DNA from: Actinocorallia sp. API 0066
Lineage (GTDB): Bacteria > Actinomycetota > Actinomycetes > Streptosporangiales > Streptosporangiaceae
Length of the DNA stretch: 64,000 bases
Direction of reading: 5' to 3'
NCBI RefSeq assembly: GCF_020991275.1
Contig: NZ_JAJLQY010000004.1
Span: 62,001 to 126,000, forward strand
The notes beneath the pieces are model-generated. The model was not told where the DNA came from. It saw nothing but the letters and a program-made list of their open reading frames with translations, and did no database searches. The translations under genes were made by a program, and so were the position numbers. This document shows, piece by piece, positions 33,677 to 41,525 of this stretch. Position 1 is the stretch's first letter, and every line of letters starts with the position of its first letter.

Positions 33677-34225
33677 CTAGATCCGCAACAGTTGCAGGAG
33701 CGCCAGATCGGGCGGGGCACGCCCCTCGGCGGTGTCGGCCCACGCGGGCACCCGCGCGCCGGACGGCTCCTCGGGGCTCACCGGACGGCGCGCCGCAGGC
33801 AGGCTCAGCACGGGCCCCGCCCCCGTCGCCTGACACGGCGCGGCCTCATGCCCGACATGCCCGCCCACATGGTGACACGGCGCCTCAGCCGTCACCGCGA
33901 CAACCCGCGCCACGGCCGCTCCCTGACGCGCCGACCCGCCCGTCACCGAACCGTGCCCACCCGGCGCAGGGCGCTGCCCAAGCCCGACTTCGTGGGAATC
34001 ACCCGACCCGAGGGTGTGCCCCTTCGGGGCGGGCTTCGCGAGCCCGTCGTCGGAAGCGGCCGACCCGCTGTGTTCCTTCGGGGCAGGCTGCGCGAAGACG
34101 TCTCCGGGGGTGCCCGGGGCTAGGGCGTGCATGGCGAGCAGGCCCAGGAGGAGGGTGGCGACCAGCGTCAGGAGGGCCCGGCGCGGGCCGGACCTCCTCG
34201 TCGCGGTGCGCACCAAGCCGGTCAC
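33677..34225 (-). CDS. DUF6153 family membrane protein, with a repeat-derived insert
   Basis: This 182-residue protein has one N-terminal membrane helix (ALLTLVATLLLGLLAMHALA), a low-complexity Pro/Gly/His middle, a HHVGGHVGHEAAPCQA motif, and the typical DUF6153 ending GRAPPDLALLQLLRI. It is adjacent to DUF305 genes, as elsewhere in actinobacteria. Residues of the middle part (about 55-70) are encoded by DNA that matches a degenerate copy of the dispersed repeat (34031-34061), so the element seems to have entered the coding region in frame. The GTG start lacks a clear ribosome site. Confidence 0.75.
   Translation of the reverse strand: MTGLVRTATRRSGPRRALLTLVATLLLGLLAMHALAPGTPGDVFAQPAPKEHSGSAASDDGLAKPAPKGHTLGSGDSHEVGLGQRPAPGGHGSVTGGSARQGAAVARVVAVTAEAPCHHVGGHVGHEAAPCQATGAGPVLSLPAARRPVSPEEPSGARVPAWADTAEGRAPPDLALLQLLRI
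34031..34086. repeat. Degenerate copy of the dispersed repeat inside a coding region
   Basis: The 31 bases at 34031-34061 (GGGCTTCGCGAGCCCG then TCGTCGGAAGCGGCC) align to the 36-base repeat core with a short deletion. GCTGTGTTCCTTCGGGGC follows, a decayed terminal motif in the same order as at 19.7 kb. It lies within the DUF6153 gene. Confidence 0.55.
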
Positions 34226-34280
34226 GCACGCAGCCTAGCAACCCGGCACGACAGAACCCGCCCGGCCGTCGCGTGGGGCG

Positions 34281-35051
34281 TCAGCGGGCGACGAGGCCGC
34301 CGTCGACGTGGAGGACCTGGCCCGTCATGAAGCTCGCCGCGTCGGAGGCGAGGAACAGGGCGGGCCCGACCATCTCGTCCGGGTCGGCCATCCGCTTCTG
34401 CAGGGCGGCCTGTTCCATCGCCGTCTGGAACTCGGGCGGGTTGGCCCGCACCATGTGGGTGTCCACGGTGCCGGGCGCGAGCGCGTTCACCCGGATGCCA
34501 CGGGGGGCGAACTCGGCGGCCATCGCGCGGGTGTAGGACACCATCGCCGCCTTCGCCGCCGCGTACATGGAGATGTAAGGCGAGAACAGGAAGGCGCCCG
34601 CCGAAACCACGTTGACGACGGACGCGTGCGGGCTCGCCGTCAGATGCGGAAGGGCGCTCTGCACGAGGAAGACGGGCCCGCGCACGTTGACGTCCTGGGA
34701 CTTCGCGAACGCGTCGGCGGTGAGCGAGCCCAGGGGCTGCGCCAGCGGGTTGGCCGCGTTGTTCACCAGGATGTCGAGGCCGCCGAACGTCTCCACCGTC
34801 CTGGCGACGAGGGCGTCGAGCGCGTCCAGGTCGCCCAGGTGGGTGGGGACGCCCAACGCGCTACCGCCGCTTGCCTTGAGGTGCGCCTCGGTCTCCGCGC
34901 ACGCCTCGGCCTTACGGCTCGCCACGACGACGTTGGCGCCCGCCGCTACGAAGCCTTCGGCTATCGCCCGTCCAATACCTCGGGTGCCTCCGGTGACGAG
35001 GGCGGTGCGGCCGGTCAGGTCGAACAGCGACCTCAGCCTGTCGGCGTCCAC
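34281..35051 (-). CDS. Short-chain dehydrogenase/reductase
   Basis: This 256-residue classical SDR has the cofactor motif VTGGTRGIGRAIA (about 20-32), NNAA near 95, catalytic Ser in NVVSAGAF and YISMYAAAKAAM (YxxxK about 163-167), and a C-terminal FMTGQVLHVDGG. It oxidises or reduces a hydroxyl/keto group with NAD(P); the Arg after the glycine motif suggests NADP. The CoA-transferase family III gene lies upstream on the same strand with a 110-base gap, so the two may act on one CoA-linked substrate. Confidence 0.9.
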   Translation of the reverse strand: MDADRLRSLFDLTGRTALVTGGTRGIGRAIAEGFVAAGANVVVASRKAEACAETEAHLKASGGSALGVPTHLGDLDALDALVARTVETFGGLDILVNNAANPLAQPLGSLTADAFAKSQDVNVRGPVFLVQSALPHLTASPHASVVNVVSAGAFLFSPYISMYAAAKAAMVSYTRAMAAEFAPRGIRVNALAPGTVDTHMVRANPPEFQTAMEQAALQKRMADPDEMVGPALFLASDAASFMTGQVLHVDGGLVAR

Positions 35052-35161
35052 GGCGGTCCTCCACGCGGCGGGTGTGCGCGGCGGCGGGGTGGTGCCGCCG
35101 CGTACCCGCTGACTCTTCCCGCCCTGGCACGCGGTGTCAATAAACCTTCGGTGGCGGGCCG

Positions 35162-36367
35162 TCAGCGCAGCGTGCCCTCCGCGGCGAGCGCGGCGATCTC
35201 CTCGTCGGTGTAGCCGAGCCCGGCCAGAACGGCGCGGGTGTCGGCGCCGCGCGGCCGGGGCGCGCTCGGCGGACGGGTCCCGGAGCGGCCGAACGCCAGC
35301 GGGACGCCCACGCCCCGGTACCCGTCCGCCTCCACGAACAGGCCCCGGTGCCGCACCTGCGGGTCGTTGAGGGCCGTCCCGACGTCGTTGACCGGCCCGG
35401 CGGGGACGCCCGCCGCGATGAGCCGACGGGTGAGCTCAGCGCCGTCCCAGGCGTCGATCAGCTCGGTGAGGATCGTGACGAGTGCGTCGATATGGGCGAC
35501 CCGCGCGGGGTTGTCGCGGAATCGGGGGTCGTCGGCGAGGTCGGGTCTGCCGAGCACCCCGGCCAGCGACCGGAACTGCCTGTCGTTCGCCGCGCTGACG
35601 AAGAAGTCGCCCGAACGGGTCGAGAAGACCTGGTAGGGGGCGAGCATCGGGTGGGCGCCGCCCGTCCGGCGCGGGGTGCGGCCGTCGGCGACCCAGGCGG
35701 CCGCGTGCGGGTGCAGCACCGACATGACGGCGTCCAGGAGCGTCGCGTCCACCAGTTGGCCCCTGCCGCTCGCCGTGCGCTCGTGCAGGGCGAGGAGGAT
35801 GCCACTGAAGGCGAGCTGTGCCGTCATGAGGTCCACGATGGGGACGCCGACGCGCAGCGGCTCCCGGTCGGGGTACCCGTTGACGCTCATGAGGCCGCCG
35901 TACGCCTGGAGCACCGCGTCGTAGCCGGGCAGGCCGCCCATCGGGCCGTCCGTGCCGAACCCGCTGATCCGGCAGTAGACGAGCCGTGGGTGCCGTTCCG
36001 CGAGCACCTCCTCGTAGCCGAGGCCCCAGCGCGCCATCGTGCCCGCCTTGAAGTTCTCCACGACGACGTCGGCCTCGCCGATCAGCCGCGCCAGGACCGC
36101 GCGCCCGCCCTCGGTGGCCAGGTCGAGCCCGAGGTTCCGCTTGCTGCGGTTCAGCCCGTGGAAATAGGCGCTCGTCCCGTCCTCGTGGAAGGGCGGGCCC
36201 CAGGTGCGCGTCTCGTCGCCGCCCGGCCCCTCCACCTTGACCACGCTCGCCCCGTGGTCGGCGAGCATCTGCGCGCAGTACGGCCCGGCCAGCACCCGGC
36301 TGAGGTCGAGCACCCGCAGCCCGCGCAGGATCCCCTCCTCGGGCTCCTCCCCCCAAGCGCCCCGCAC
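35162..36367 (-). CDS. CoA-transferase family III (CaiB/BaiF-like)
   Basis: This 401-residue protein begins, after GTG 36367 (GGGGAGG upstream), with GLRVLDLSRVLAGPYCAQMLADHGASVVKVEGPGGDETRTWGPPF, the family N-terminus. The catalytic Asp is in PGYDAVLQAYGG near 150. It ends with a GLGYTDEEIAALAAEG family tail. Such enzymes transfer CoA between carboxylic acids, for example carnitine, bile acids or succinate to aromatic acids. The substrate is not evident. Confidence 0.9.
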   Translation of the reverse strand: MRGAWGEEPEEGILRGLRVLDLSRVLAGPYCAQMLADHGASVVKVEGPGGDETRTWGPPFHEDGTSAYFHGLNRSKRNLGLDLATEGGRAVLARLIGEADVVVENFKAGTMARWGLGYEEVLAERHPRLVYCRISGFGTDGPMGGLPGYDAVLQAYGGLMSVNGYPDREPLRVGVPIVDLMTAQLAFSGILLALHERTASGRGQLVDATLLDAVMSVLHPHAAAWVADGRTPRRTGGAHPMLAPYQVFSTRSGDFFVSAANDRQFRSLAGVLGRPDLADDPRFRDNPARVAHIDALVTILTELIDAWDGAELTRRLIAAGVPAGPVNDVGTALNDPQVRHRGLFVEADGYRGVGVPLAFGRSGTRPPSAPRPRGADTRAVLAGLGYTDEEIAALAAEGTLR

Positions 36368-36560
36368 CGGCCTCCCCTTCCGTCGCCACCGAACCGCCAG
36401 GAACCTACCAGCCGTCCAGCGGGTGGGCGTGGGCCCAGTGGGACGGGGCCGGGGTGGGAGGCCGCAGCCGGTCCGGTAAGTACCCATTGTCGTGACCGGC
36501 GGGACATGCGAAGATCGCCGCGCGTCCGGGGCGGGCGTGTGCGCGACGGGAGGGACCACG

Positions 36561-37589
36561 ATGCGGGCGACCTTGCTTTACGGTGCCGGTGACGTGCGGG
36601 TGGAGGAGGTGCCGGACCCGGTCATCCGGCAGCCGTCCGACGCGCTGGTGCGGGTGCTGCGCTCCTGTATCTGCGGAAGCGACCTGTGGCCCTACGAGGC
36701 GCACAACGGACGGCCCGTGCGGATCGGCCACGAGTTCCTCGGCGTCGTCGAGGAAGTGGGCGCCGACGTGGCCGGGCTGAGGCGCGGCGACGTTGTGGTC
36801 GCGCCGTTCATGTACGCCGACAACACCTGCGAGTTCTGCGCCGAGGGCCTGCACACCTCGTGCCGGGGCGGCGGCATGTGGGGCGCGGGCGACGTCGACG
36901 GCGGGCAGGGCGAGGCGGTGCGCGTCCCGCAGGCCCAGGGCACCCTCGTGAGGCTCCCGGTCGGCGAGGACGCGGCGCTGCTGCCGTCCCTGCTGACCCT
37001 CGCGGACGTGTTCCCCACCGGCCACCACGCGGCCGTCACGGCGGGCGTCGGGCCGCGCACGACGGTCGTGGTGGTCGGGGACGGCGCGGTCGGCCTGTCG
37101 GCGGTGCTGGCGGCGCGCAGGCTCGGCGCGGAGCGGATCGTCCTCCTGGGACGGCACAAGGACCGCACCGACCTCGGTGTGGAGTTCGGCGCGACGGACG
37201 TGGTGGCCGAGCGCGGCGCGGAGGCCGTCGCCCGGGTGAAGGAGCTGACCGGGGGACGCGGGGCCCACGCCGTCCTGGAGTGCGTCGGCTTGGGTGAGGC
37301 GATGGACACGGCGCTCAGGGTGACGCGCGCCGGAGGCACCATCAGCCGGGTCGGCGCGCCGCAGTACCAGCAGGTCTCCTTCGGCGGGCCCGCCTTCATG
37401 AAGAACCTGACGCTCACCGGGGGCGTCGCGCCTGTGCGGGCCTATATCGAGGACCTTCTCCCTGATGTCCTTGAAGGGCGCGTCAATCCGGGCCGTGTCT
37501 TCGACCTCACCCTTCCGCTGGCCGAGGCGCCCGCGGGCTACGCGGCCATGGCGTCCCGCACCGCTTTGAAGGTCCTCCTTCACCCCTGA
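36561..37589 (+). CDS. Zinc-dependent alcohol dehydrogenase
   Basis: This 342-residue medium-chain dehydrogenase has the catalytic zinc Cys in SCICGSDLWPYE and GHEFLGVVEEVG. A reduced structural-zinc lobe is present (CEFCAEGLHTSC). The NAD(P) motif is VVVGDGAVGLSAVLAARRLGAE near 180. ATG 36561 follows GGGAGGG. The preference for zinc-dependent alcohol or formaldehyde-type substrates is not resolved. It stands alone and ends before a strong hairpin at 37637-37672. Confidence 0.88.
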   Translation: MRATLLYGAGDVRVEEVPDPVIRQPSDALVRVLRSCICGSDLWPYEAHNGRPVRIGHEFLGVVEEVGADVAGLRRGDVVVAPFMYADNTCEFCAEGLHTSCRGGGMWGAGDVDGGQGEAVRVPQAQGTLVRLPVGEDAALLPSLLTLADVFPTGHHAAVTAGVGPRTTVVVVGDGAVGLSAVLAARRLGAERIVLLGRHKDRTDLGVEFGATDVVAERGAEAVARVKELTGGRGAHAVLECVGLGEAMDTALRVTRAGGTISRVGAPQYQQVSFGGPAFMKNLTLTGGVAPVRAYIEDLLPDVLEGRVNPGRVFDLTLPLAEAPAGYAAMASRTALKVLLHP

Positions 37590-37636
37590 GCCCTGAGTCG
37601 GCCCGCGCGGGGTCGGCTTCCGGGTTCTCCCAGGCC

Positions 37637-37672
37637 GCGGGCCACCGTCCCCAGCGCTCGACGGTGGCCCGC
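37637..37672 (+). terminator. Terminator after the alcohol dehydrogenase gene
   Basis: A 13-bp perfect stem (37637-37649 with 37660-37672, GCGGGCCACCGTC) with a 10-base loop is followed by GCTCCCTT. Confidence 0.75.
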
Positions 37673-37706
37673 GCTCCCTTCGTGCGCGCTTGTCGTGTGA
37701 TATCGC

Positions 37707-37811
37707 ACGGTCGTTCATCTTTTTTGGGTCATGTCCTCGTCAGGCCCTTGACGTGGCACGTATGCGTAAGTAATCGTACGAACGTTCGTTTCTTTTAGCA
37801 CGATCGTTCGT
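37707..37811. promoter_or_regulatory. Three TetR-type boxes upstream of the SGNH hydrolase gene
   Basis: Three related 12-mers precede the gene: ACGGTCGTTCAT (37707-37718), the perfect palindrome ACGAACGTTCGT (37778-37789) and ACGATCGTTCGT (37800-37811). The last two are 22 bases apart, two helical turns. No TetR gene is adjacent, so the regulator acts in trans. Confidence 0.6.
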
Positions 37812-37829
37812 ATTCTGGAGGCGGGTCGC

Positions 37830-38435
37830 ATGAAGGTGTGGAAGAGGATGGCCGTCATCGGCGACAGCGTCGCGGAGGGCGTCAGGGAGCCGGTCGAGGG
37901 CTACGAGGACCTGTCGTGGATCGACCTCATCAACCGGTCACTCGGCACCGTCACCCTGAACCTGGGCAAACGCGACCTGCGCGCGCACGAGGTACGCGAG
38001 ACCCAACTGGACGCCGCGCTGGCGTTCGACCCCGACCTCGCGGTGGTCACCTGCGGCGCGAACGACGCGTTCCGCCGCTCGTTCGACCCGGAGGCCGTCC
38101 AGGCCGAACTCGACACGATGATCGGGGCGTTCCGGAAGACCGGCGCCGACGTCATCACGCTCGGCCTGTTCGACATCGTCAACTCGGGCCTCGTCACCGA
38201 CCCCGGCTACCTCGCGGAGATCCGGCCGCGCTTCCTCCGCCTGAACGAGCTGACCGCCGAGGTCGCGCACGCCCAGGACGCCCTGTTCGTCAACTTCCGC
38301 AACCATCCGGCGGGCGCCGACAAGGCCATCTACGCCTCCGACCTCGTCCACCTCAACGCCCGGGGCCACGCCATCGTCGCCGCCGAGACCCTGGCCCACC
38401 TCAAGGCCCGAGCCGCCGACTCCCGCCCCGCCTAG
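37830..38435 (+). CDS. SGNH/GDSL hydrolase family protein
   Basis: This 201-residue protein has block I MAVIGDSVAEGV (GDS with the nucleophile serine about residue 12), block III VVTCGANDAFRR (GxND about 75) and block V DLVHLNARGHAIVA with the catalytic His near 178. It is therefore a complete SGNH esterase/lipase without a signal peptide. ATG 37830 follows GGAGG. Three TetR-type operator boxes upstream suggest induction by a small molecule. The natural ester substrate is unknown. Confidence 0.88.
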   Translation: MKVWKRMAVIGDSVAEGVREPVEGYEDLSWIDLINRSLGTVTLNLGKRDLRAHEVRETQLDAALAFDPDLAVVTCGANDAFRRSFDPEAVQAELDTMIGAFRKTGADVITLGLFDIVNSGLVTDPGYLAEIRPRFLRLNELTAEVAHAQDALFVNFRNHPAGADKAIYASDLVHLNARGHAIVAAETLAHLKARAADSRPA

Positions 38436-38546
38436 GCCGCCCTGACACGGCCCGGCGGCACGGCCGACGCCGGGCCGCCGGGCGACGGCGGGCGGCCCGG
38501 CCCCCTTCGCCCGGCGCCGCCCTGGCCGACGGCCACCCGCGCCAAG

Positions 38547-38569
38547 AGTTAGGCAAGGCATACCTAACT
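38547..38569. promoter_or_regulatory. IdeR/DmdR iron box upstream of the siderophore-interacting protein
   Basis: TTAGGCAAGGCATACCTAA (38549-38567) matches the 19-bp DtxR/IdeR consensus TTAGGTTAGGCTAACCTAA at most positions, with perfect AGTTAGG/CCTAACT outer arms. It lies 43 bases before the start codon, so expression should be repressed by iron. Confidence 0.85.
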
Positions 38570-38611
38570 CTCGCTATGCTTGCGGTCCCCCTTGTGGAAA
38601 GGACACCGCGG

Positions 38612-39427
38612 ATGGCCCGGCAGAACATGCACAAGACCGCCGTCAAACCGGAGGCACCCGAACTCCTCACCGCCGAAGTGCTGCGCCGCGAGCGGATCTC
38701 GCCGCACTTCGCCCGGGTGACGCTCGGCGGCGAGGCCCTGCGGAAGTTCACCCCGATGGGCTTCGACCAGTGGTTCCGCCTGTTCATCCCGACCAGCGAC
38801 GAGTCCCTCAGCCGCGTCCCGCCGAAACTCACCACGCTGGCCTACCTGAAGTTCCTCACCGTCTCCAAGGCCCACCGCGCGATCCTGCGCAACTACTCGG
38901 TACGCGACTTCCGCGCCGACTCCCTGGAACTGGACATCGACTTCGTCCTCCACGGCTCCGCCGACGACGGCACCGCCGGCCCCGCCTCCGCCTGGGCCCA
39001 AACCTGCTCCCCCGGCGACAACGTAGCCTTCCTGGACGAAGGCATCGGCTTCAACCCCGACGAGTCCCTCCGCGACTTCCGCCTAGTGACGGACGAAAGC
39101 GGCCTCCCCGCCGCCGCCGGAATCCTTCGCTCCCTCCCCTCCGACGCCAAGGGCCAAGCCCTCATAGAAATCCCCTCAGACGCCGACCGCCAAGACCTCA
39201 AAACCCCCAAGGCCGTCACCGTCGAATGGCTCCCCCGCTCCCCCAACACCCGCCCCGGCACCCTGGCCCTGGAAGCCGCCACCGCCCTCCCCACCCCCGC
39301 CACCCCCTTCTACGCCTGGACAGTCGGCGAATCCACCCTCCCCACCACCCTCCGCCGCCACTGGCTCACCACCGGCGTCCCCAAACAGAACATCATGTTC
39401 TGCGGCTACTGGAAAAACACCCACTGA
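38612..39427 (+). CDS. Siderophore-interacting FAD-binding protein (ferric-siderophore reductase)
   Basis: This 271-residue protein belongs to the SIP family: an N-terminal FAD-binding barrel (RISPHFARVTLGGEAL, then ILRNYSVRDFRADSLELDIDFVLHG) and a C-terminal NAD(P)H-like domain ending WLTTGVPKQNIMFCGYWKNTH. It reduces Fe(III)-siderophores in the cytosol to release iron. ATG 38612 follows AAAGGA. An IdeR-type box in the promoter supports iron control. No siderophore biosynthesis or transport genes are near. Confidence 0.93.
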   Translation: MARQNMHKTAVKPEAPELLTAEVLRRERISPHFARVTLGGEALRKFTPMGFDQWFRLFIPTSDESLSRVPPKLTTLAYLKFLTVSKAHRAILRNYSVRDFRADSLELDIDFVLHGSADDGTAGPASAWAQTCSPGDNVAFLDEGIGFNPDESLRDFRLVTDESGLPAAAGILRSLPSDAKGQALIEIPSDADRQDLKTPKAVTVEWLPRSPNTRPGTLALEAATALPTPATPFYAWTVGESTLPTTLRRHWLTTGVPKQNIMFCGYWKNTH

Positions 39428-39433
39428 CAAAAA

Positions 39434-39460
39434 TGGCCCCCGCCATTCAAGCGGGGGCCA
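39434..39460 (+). terminator. Terminator after the siderophore-interacting protein gene
   Basis: A 10-bp perfect stem TGGCCCCCGC (39434-39443 with 39451-39460) and a 7-base loop begin 7 bases after the stop codon. It also lies at the end of the convergent small-protein cassette. Confidence 0.8.
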
Positions 39461-39471
39461 GAAATCGCCGG

Positions 39472-39777
39472 TTATCGTGCCTCTCCGGCAAGAATCCGGG
39501 CCCACCCTTCCCGAGCCTGCGTACGACGCGAAACCAGCCCAGCGGGGTAAACGGCCATACCACCACGCCCATGCTTCCGAACCCGGTAGGCCCCACCCGC
39601 CATAACCCATTCGTACATCACGGACACACCGGACCCATTCGGACAGCGAGAACAGGTGGACTCCAACACCCGCACCGGCCCCCCGACCCAAGGCACCCAC
39701 TCCAGGTCCTCCGCGTCGGCATGCACAACAACATGCAGCCCGGTGCAACGCCGACGGGCCCGCAGCGACTCGTTCAC
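39472..39777 (-). CDS. Cassette A small protein 4 (hypothetical)
   Basis: This 101-residue protein begins MNESLRARRRCTGLHVVVH and contains VLESTCSRCPNGSG, a single CxxC, followed by a basic tail with VRKHGRGGMAVYPAG. GTG 39777 overlaps the TGA of the upstream 30-residue peptide gene (GTGA). It is therefore the last member of a coupled cassette. I do not recognise the family. One CxxC may bind metal with a partner, or be redox-active. Confidence 0.65.
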   Translation of the reverse strand: MNESLRARRRCTGLHVVVHADAEDLEWVPWVGGPVRVLESTCSRCPNGSGVSVMYEWVMAGGAYRVRKHGRGGMAVYPAGLVSRRTQAREGWARILAGEAR

Positions 39778-39866
39778 CGCCCCGCCCTCACGTACACGAT
39801 CAGGGCAACGACCAGGACGACCCACAACAGCAGCCCGATGATCACGGCGACGATCAGCTCCGTCAT
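39774..39866 (-). CDS. Cassette A 30-residue single-helix membrane peptide
   Basis: Thirty residues: it starts MTELIVAVIIGLLLWVV and ends VYVRAGR, a single transmembrane helix with a short cationic tail. Its ATG overlaps the previous stop codon (ATGA) and its TGA overlaps the next GTG (GTGA). A close paralogue with the same ending and the same GTGA junction lies at 60627-60719. The position is conserved, always after a small tryptophan-motif protein, which supports real translation. Its role could be a membrane anchor, regulator or toxin-like peptide; nothing in the sequence decides. Confidence 0.7.
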   Translation of the reverse strand: MTELIVAVIIGLLLWVVLVVALIVYVRAGR

Positions 39867-40072
39867 CGCCCGGCCTCCCGTCCGGCCTGGTCGGCGAGCG
39901 CGGCGGCGAGCGTCTCAAGGTCGTCCTCGATCAACGTCTCGGCCAACCCGGCCGCGAGTTCCTCGGTGGTCAGGCGGCGGCCTGTCCTTGTCGCCTTCGC
40001 CCATCCGGTTCGGCGGATGTTCCAGCCGGGGTGCTCCGCCCTCAGCTGCTCGACCGTGATCGCGCCCGCCAT
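39863..40072 (-). CDS. Cassette A small tryptophan-motif protein
   Basis: This 69-residue protein has the start VEQLRAEHPGWNIRRTGWAKATR, then LTTEELAAGLAETLIEDDLETLAAALADQ. The pattern (LR-x-x-x-P-x-W-x-I-x-R ... A-T-R, then a helical acidic tail) recurs in proteins at 48194, 48523 and 60295. ATG 40072 follows GGGAGG. It lies downstream of the HTH/DUF5753 gene and has a tandem TTGCGCA motif in its promoter, so it is probably a direct target of that regulator. Function unknown. Confidence 0.7.
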   Translation of the reverse strand: MAGAITVEQLRAEHPGWNIRRTGWAKATRTGRRLTTEELAAGLAETLIEDDLETLAAALADQAGREAGR

Positions 40073-40143
40073 GTGACCTCCCTCGTCGCGGAGTGTGCTG
40101 TTTCCAGCACGGTAGAGAAGGGGCCTGGGCTGGATCCACTGGC

Positions 40144-40160
40144 TTGCGCATGCTTGCGCG
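40144..40160. promoter_or_regulatory. Tandem TTGCGCA/TTGCGCG repeat upstream of the cassette A small genes
   Basis: TTGCGCA (40144-40150) and TTGCGCG (40154-40160) are in exact 10-base phase, embedded in CTTGCGCATG units. The same phased motif is found at 41768-41784 before the first cassette gene, pointing to one regulator binding one face of the helix. Confidence 0.6.
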
Positions 40161-41012
40161 CTAATCGAGGGCGGTGATCGCGGCGGTGATAAGCGCTCGG
40201 GCGCCGGGACCGTAGACGGCGTGTGCGGCCAGCTGCTCGTAGGCGCGGACGTAGAGCTCGATCTCGCCCGGCGCCGTGGTGGTGACCTGGGCGGACAGCA
40301 GTTCGACGGACACCTGGGCGTCGTCGAACACGGTGAAGGTCTCCAGCGGCCACACAGGGCGGTTCTCGGCGGCGTGGGGGATGACGCCGACAGAGACCGC
40401 GGGCAGGGACACGGCCGACAGCAGGTGCCCGAGCTGGCCCGCCATGGTCTCCCCGTCGCCGATGCGGTGCCGCAGGACCGATTCCTCAACGAGGAGGGCG
40501 AACCGGTGTCCCGGTTCGTGCAGGACCCGGTTGCGGGCCATCCGCGCCGCCACGGCGTCCTCGACGTCGTCGGGCGTGCCCTGGAACGCGGTGATGGCGG
40601 CCATAAGAGCCCCGGCGTAGGCGGGCGTCTGGAGCAGCCCGGGGACGACGGTCGAGGTGTACACCCGCATGAGCCGCGTCCGCTCGTACAGGGGGACGCG
40701 CGACTGCTGGGCGTGCCGCAATCCGGTGGCGTGGGCACGCCTCCACCGCACGAACATCGACTCGACGTTTCGGGACGCCGCGACGAGGTCGGGCGCCTGG
40801 TCCTGCGCGCCGCACACCCGGCACCAGACGCGGATGTCGGCATCGGTGACGGCCTGCTTGGCCCCCTCGATGCGCGACGTCTTGGCCTCATGCCAGCCCG
40901 CGGCGGCCGACAGCGCCCGGCCGGTGAGCCCCGCGTCGAGGCGGATCTCACGCAGCCGGGCGGCGAGCTCCTGACGCGCGCGCTGGACGCTGGACGACGG
41001 ATGGACGGCCAC
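40161..41012 (-). CDS. HTH/DUF5753 transcriptional regulator of cassette A
   Basis: This 283-residue protein has an XRE-type helix-turn-helix at about 15-70 (LAARLREIRLDAGLTGRALSAAAGWHEAKTSRIEGAKQ). A DUF5753 domain follows (about 110-280; YERTRLMRVYTSTVVPGLLQTPAYAGALM, and a VSVGVIPHAAENRPV strand). Relatives include WhiJ-like developmental regulators of Streptomyces. Three bases separate it from the DUF6879 gene upstream, so the cassette is probably one operon with an internal promoter. It starts at GTG 41012. Confidence 0.87.
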   Translation of the reverse strand: MAVHPSSSVQRARQELAARLREIRLDAGLTGRALSAAAGWHEAKTSRIEGAKQAVTDADIRVWCRVCGAQDQAPDLVAASRNVESMFVRWRRAHATGLRHAQQSRVPLYERTRLMRVYTSTVVPGLLQTPAYAGALMAAITAFQGTPDDVEDAVAARMARNRVLHEPGHRFALLVEESVLRHRIGDGETMAGQLGHLLSAVSLPAVSVGVIPHAAENRPVWPLETFTVFDDAQVSVELLSAQVTTTAPGEIELYVRAYEQLAAHAVYGPGARALITAAITALD

Positions 41013-41015
41013 AGT

Positions 41016-41525
41016 TCAGAGACGATAGTCCCGGTGATCGACGGCACGTGCCCAAACCGCCTCGAACGCCGACCGGCACAGCGTGACCAGGCCCGCGTCC
41101 CGTGACAGCTCGTCCTCGACGATCTCGCCGTCGCCGCTGAAGTGGTGGACGCGCACGAGCCCGTCGTCGAACAGCCAGAAGTCGTTGCCGGGCAGCGCCA
41201 GGTCCGACGCGCGCCGACGAGGCAGCCACCGGACCTCCTCGCCCGCCGCCACGTTGGTCGCCGCGGTGATGGCGTACTCGAACCGGATGTAGTCGCTCAC
41301 CGGCTCCGACACGATCCGGGCCCGCCGAATCCGCACGCCGCGCGCCACCTGCGCGGCGATGAGCGCCGACCAGTCCGGATAGCACGAGACGCCGACGTCG
41401 ATCTCACCGTCCCGCCACGCGGCGAAGTCCGGATCACCCGGCGTGTAGGAGTCGCGCATCTCCAGATGCACGGCCTCCCGCGTCGTGGACCGGATCAGCT
41501 CACTGAACGGCGGAATCGCCGACAT
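41016..41525 (-). CDS. DUF6879 family protein
   Basis: This 169-residue protein matches the DUF6879 pattern: SELIRSTTREAVHLEMRDSYTPGDPDFAAWRDG, RGVRIRRARIVSEPVSDYIRFEY, EEVRWLPRRRASDLALPGNDFWLFDDGLVRVHHFSGDG. The family is a constant companion of HTH/DUF5753 genes in actinomycetes and has no known function. ATG 41525 lies inside the preceding gene (26-base overlap), indicating coupled translation. A role as regulator partner, as DUF397 proteins may be, is inference. Confidence 0.85.
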   Translation of the reverse strand: MSAIPPFSELIRSTTREAVHLEMRDSYTPGDPDFAAWRDGEIDVGVSCYPDWSALIAAQVARGVRIRRARIVSEPVSDYIRFEYAITAATNVAAGEEVRWLPRRRASDLALPGNDFWLFDDGLVRVHHFSGDGEIVEDELSRDAGLVTLCRSAFEAVWARAVDHRDYRL

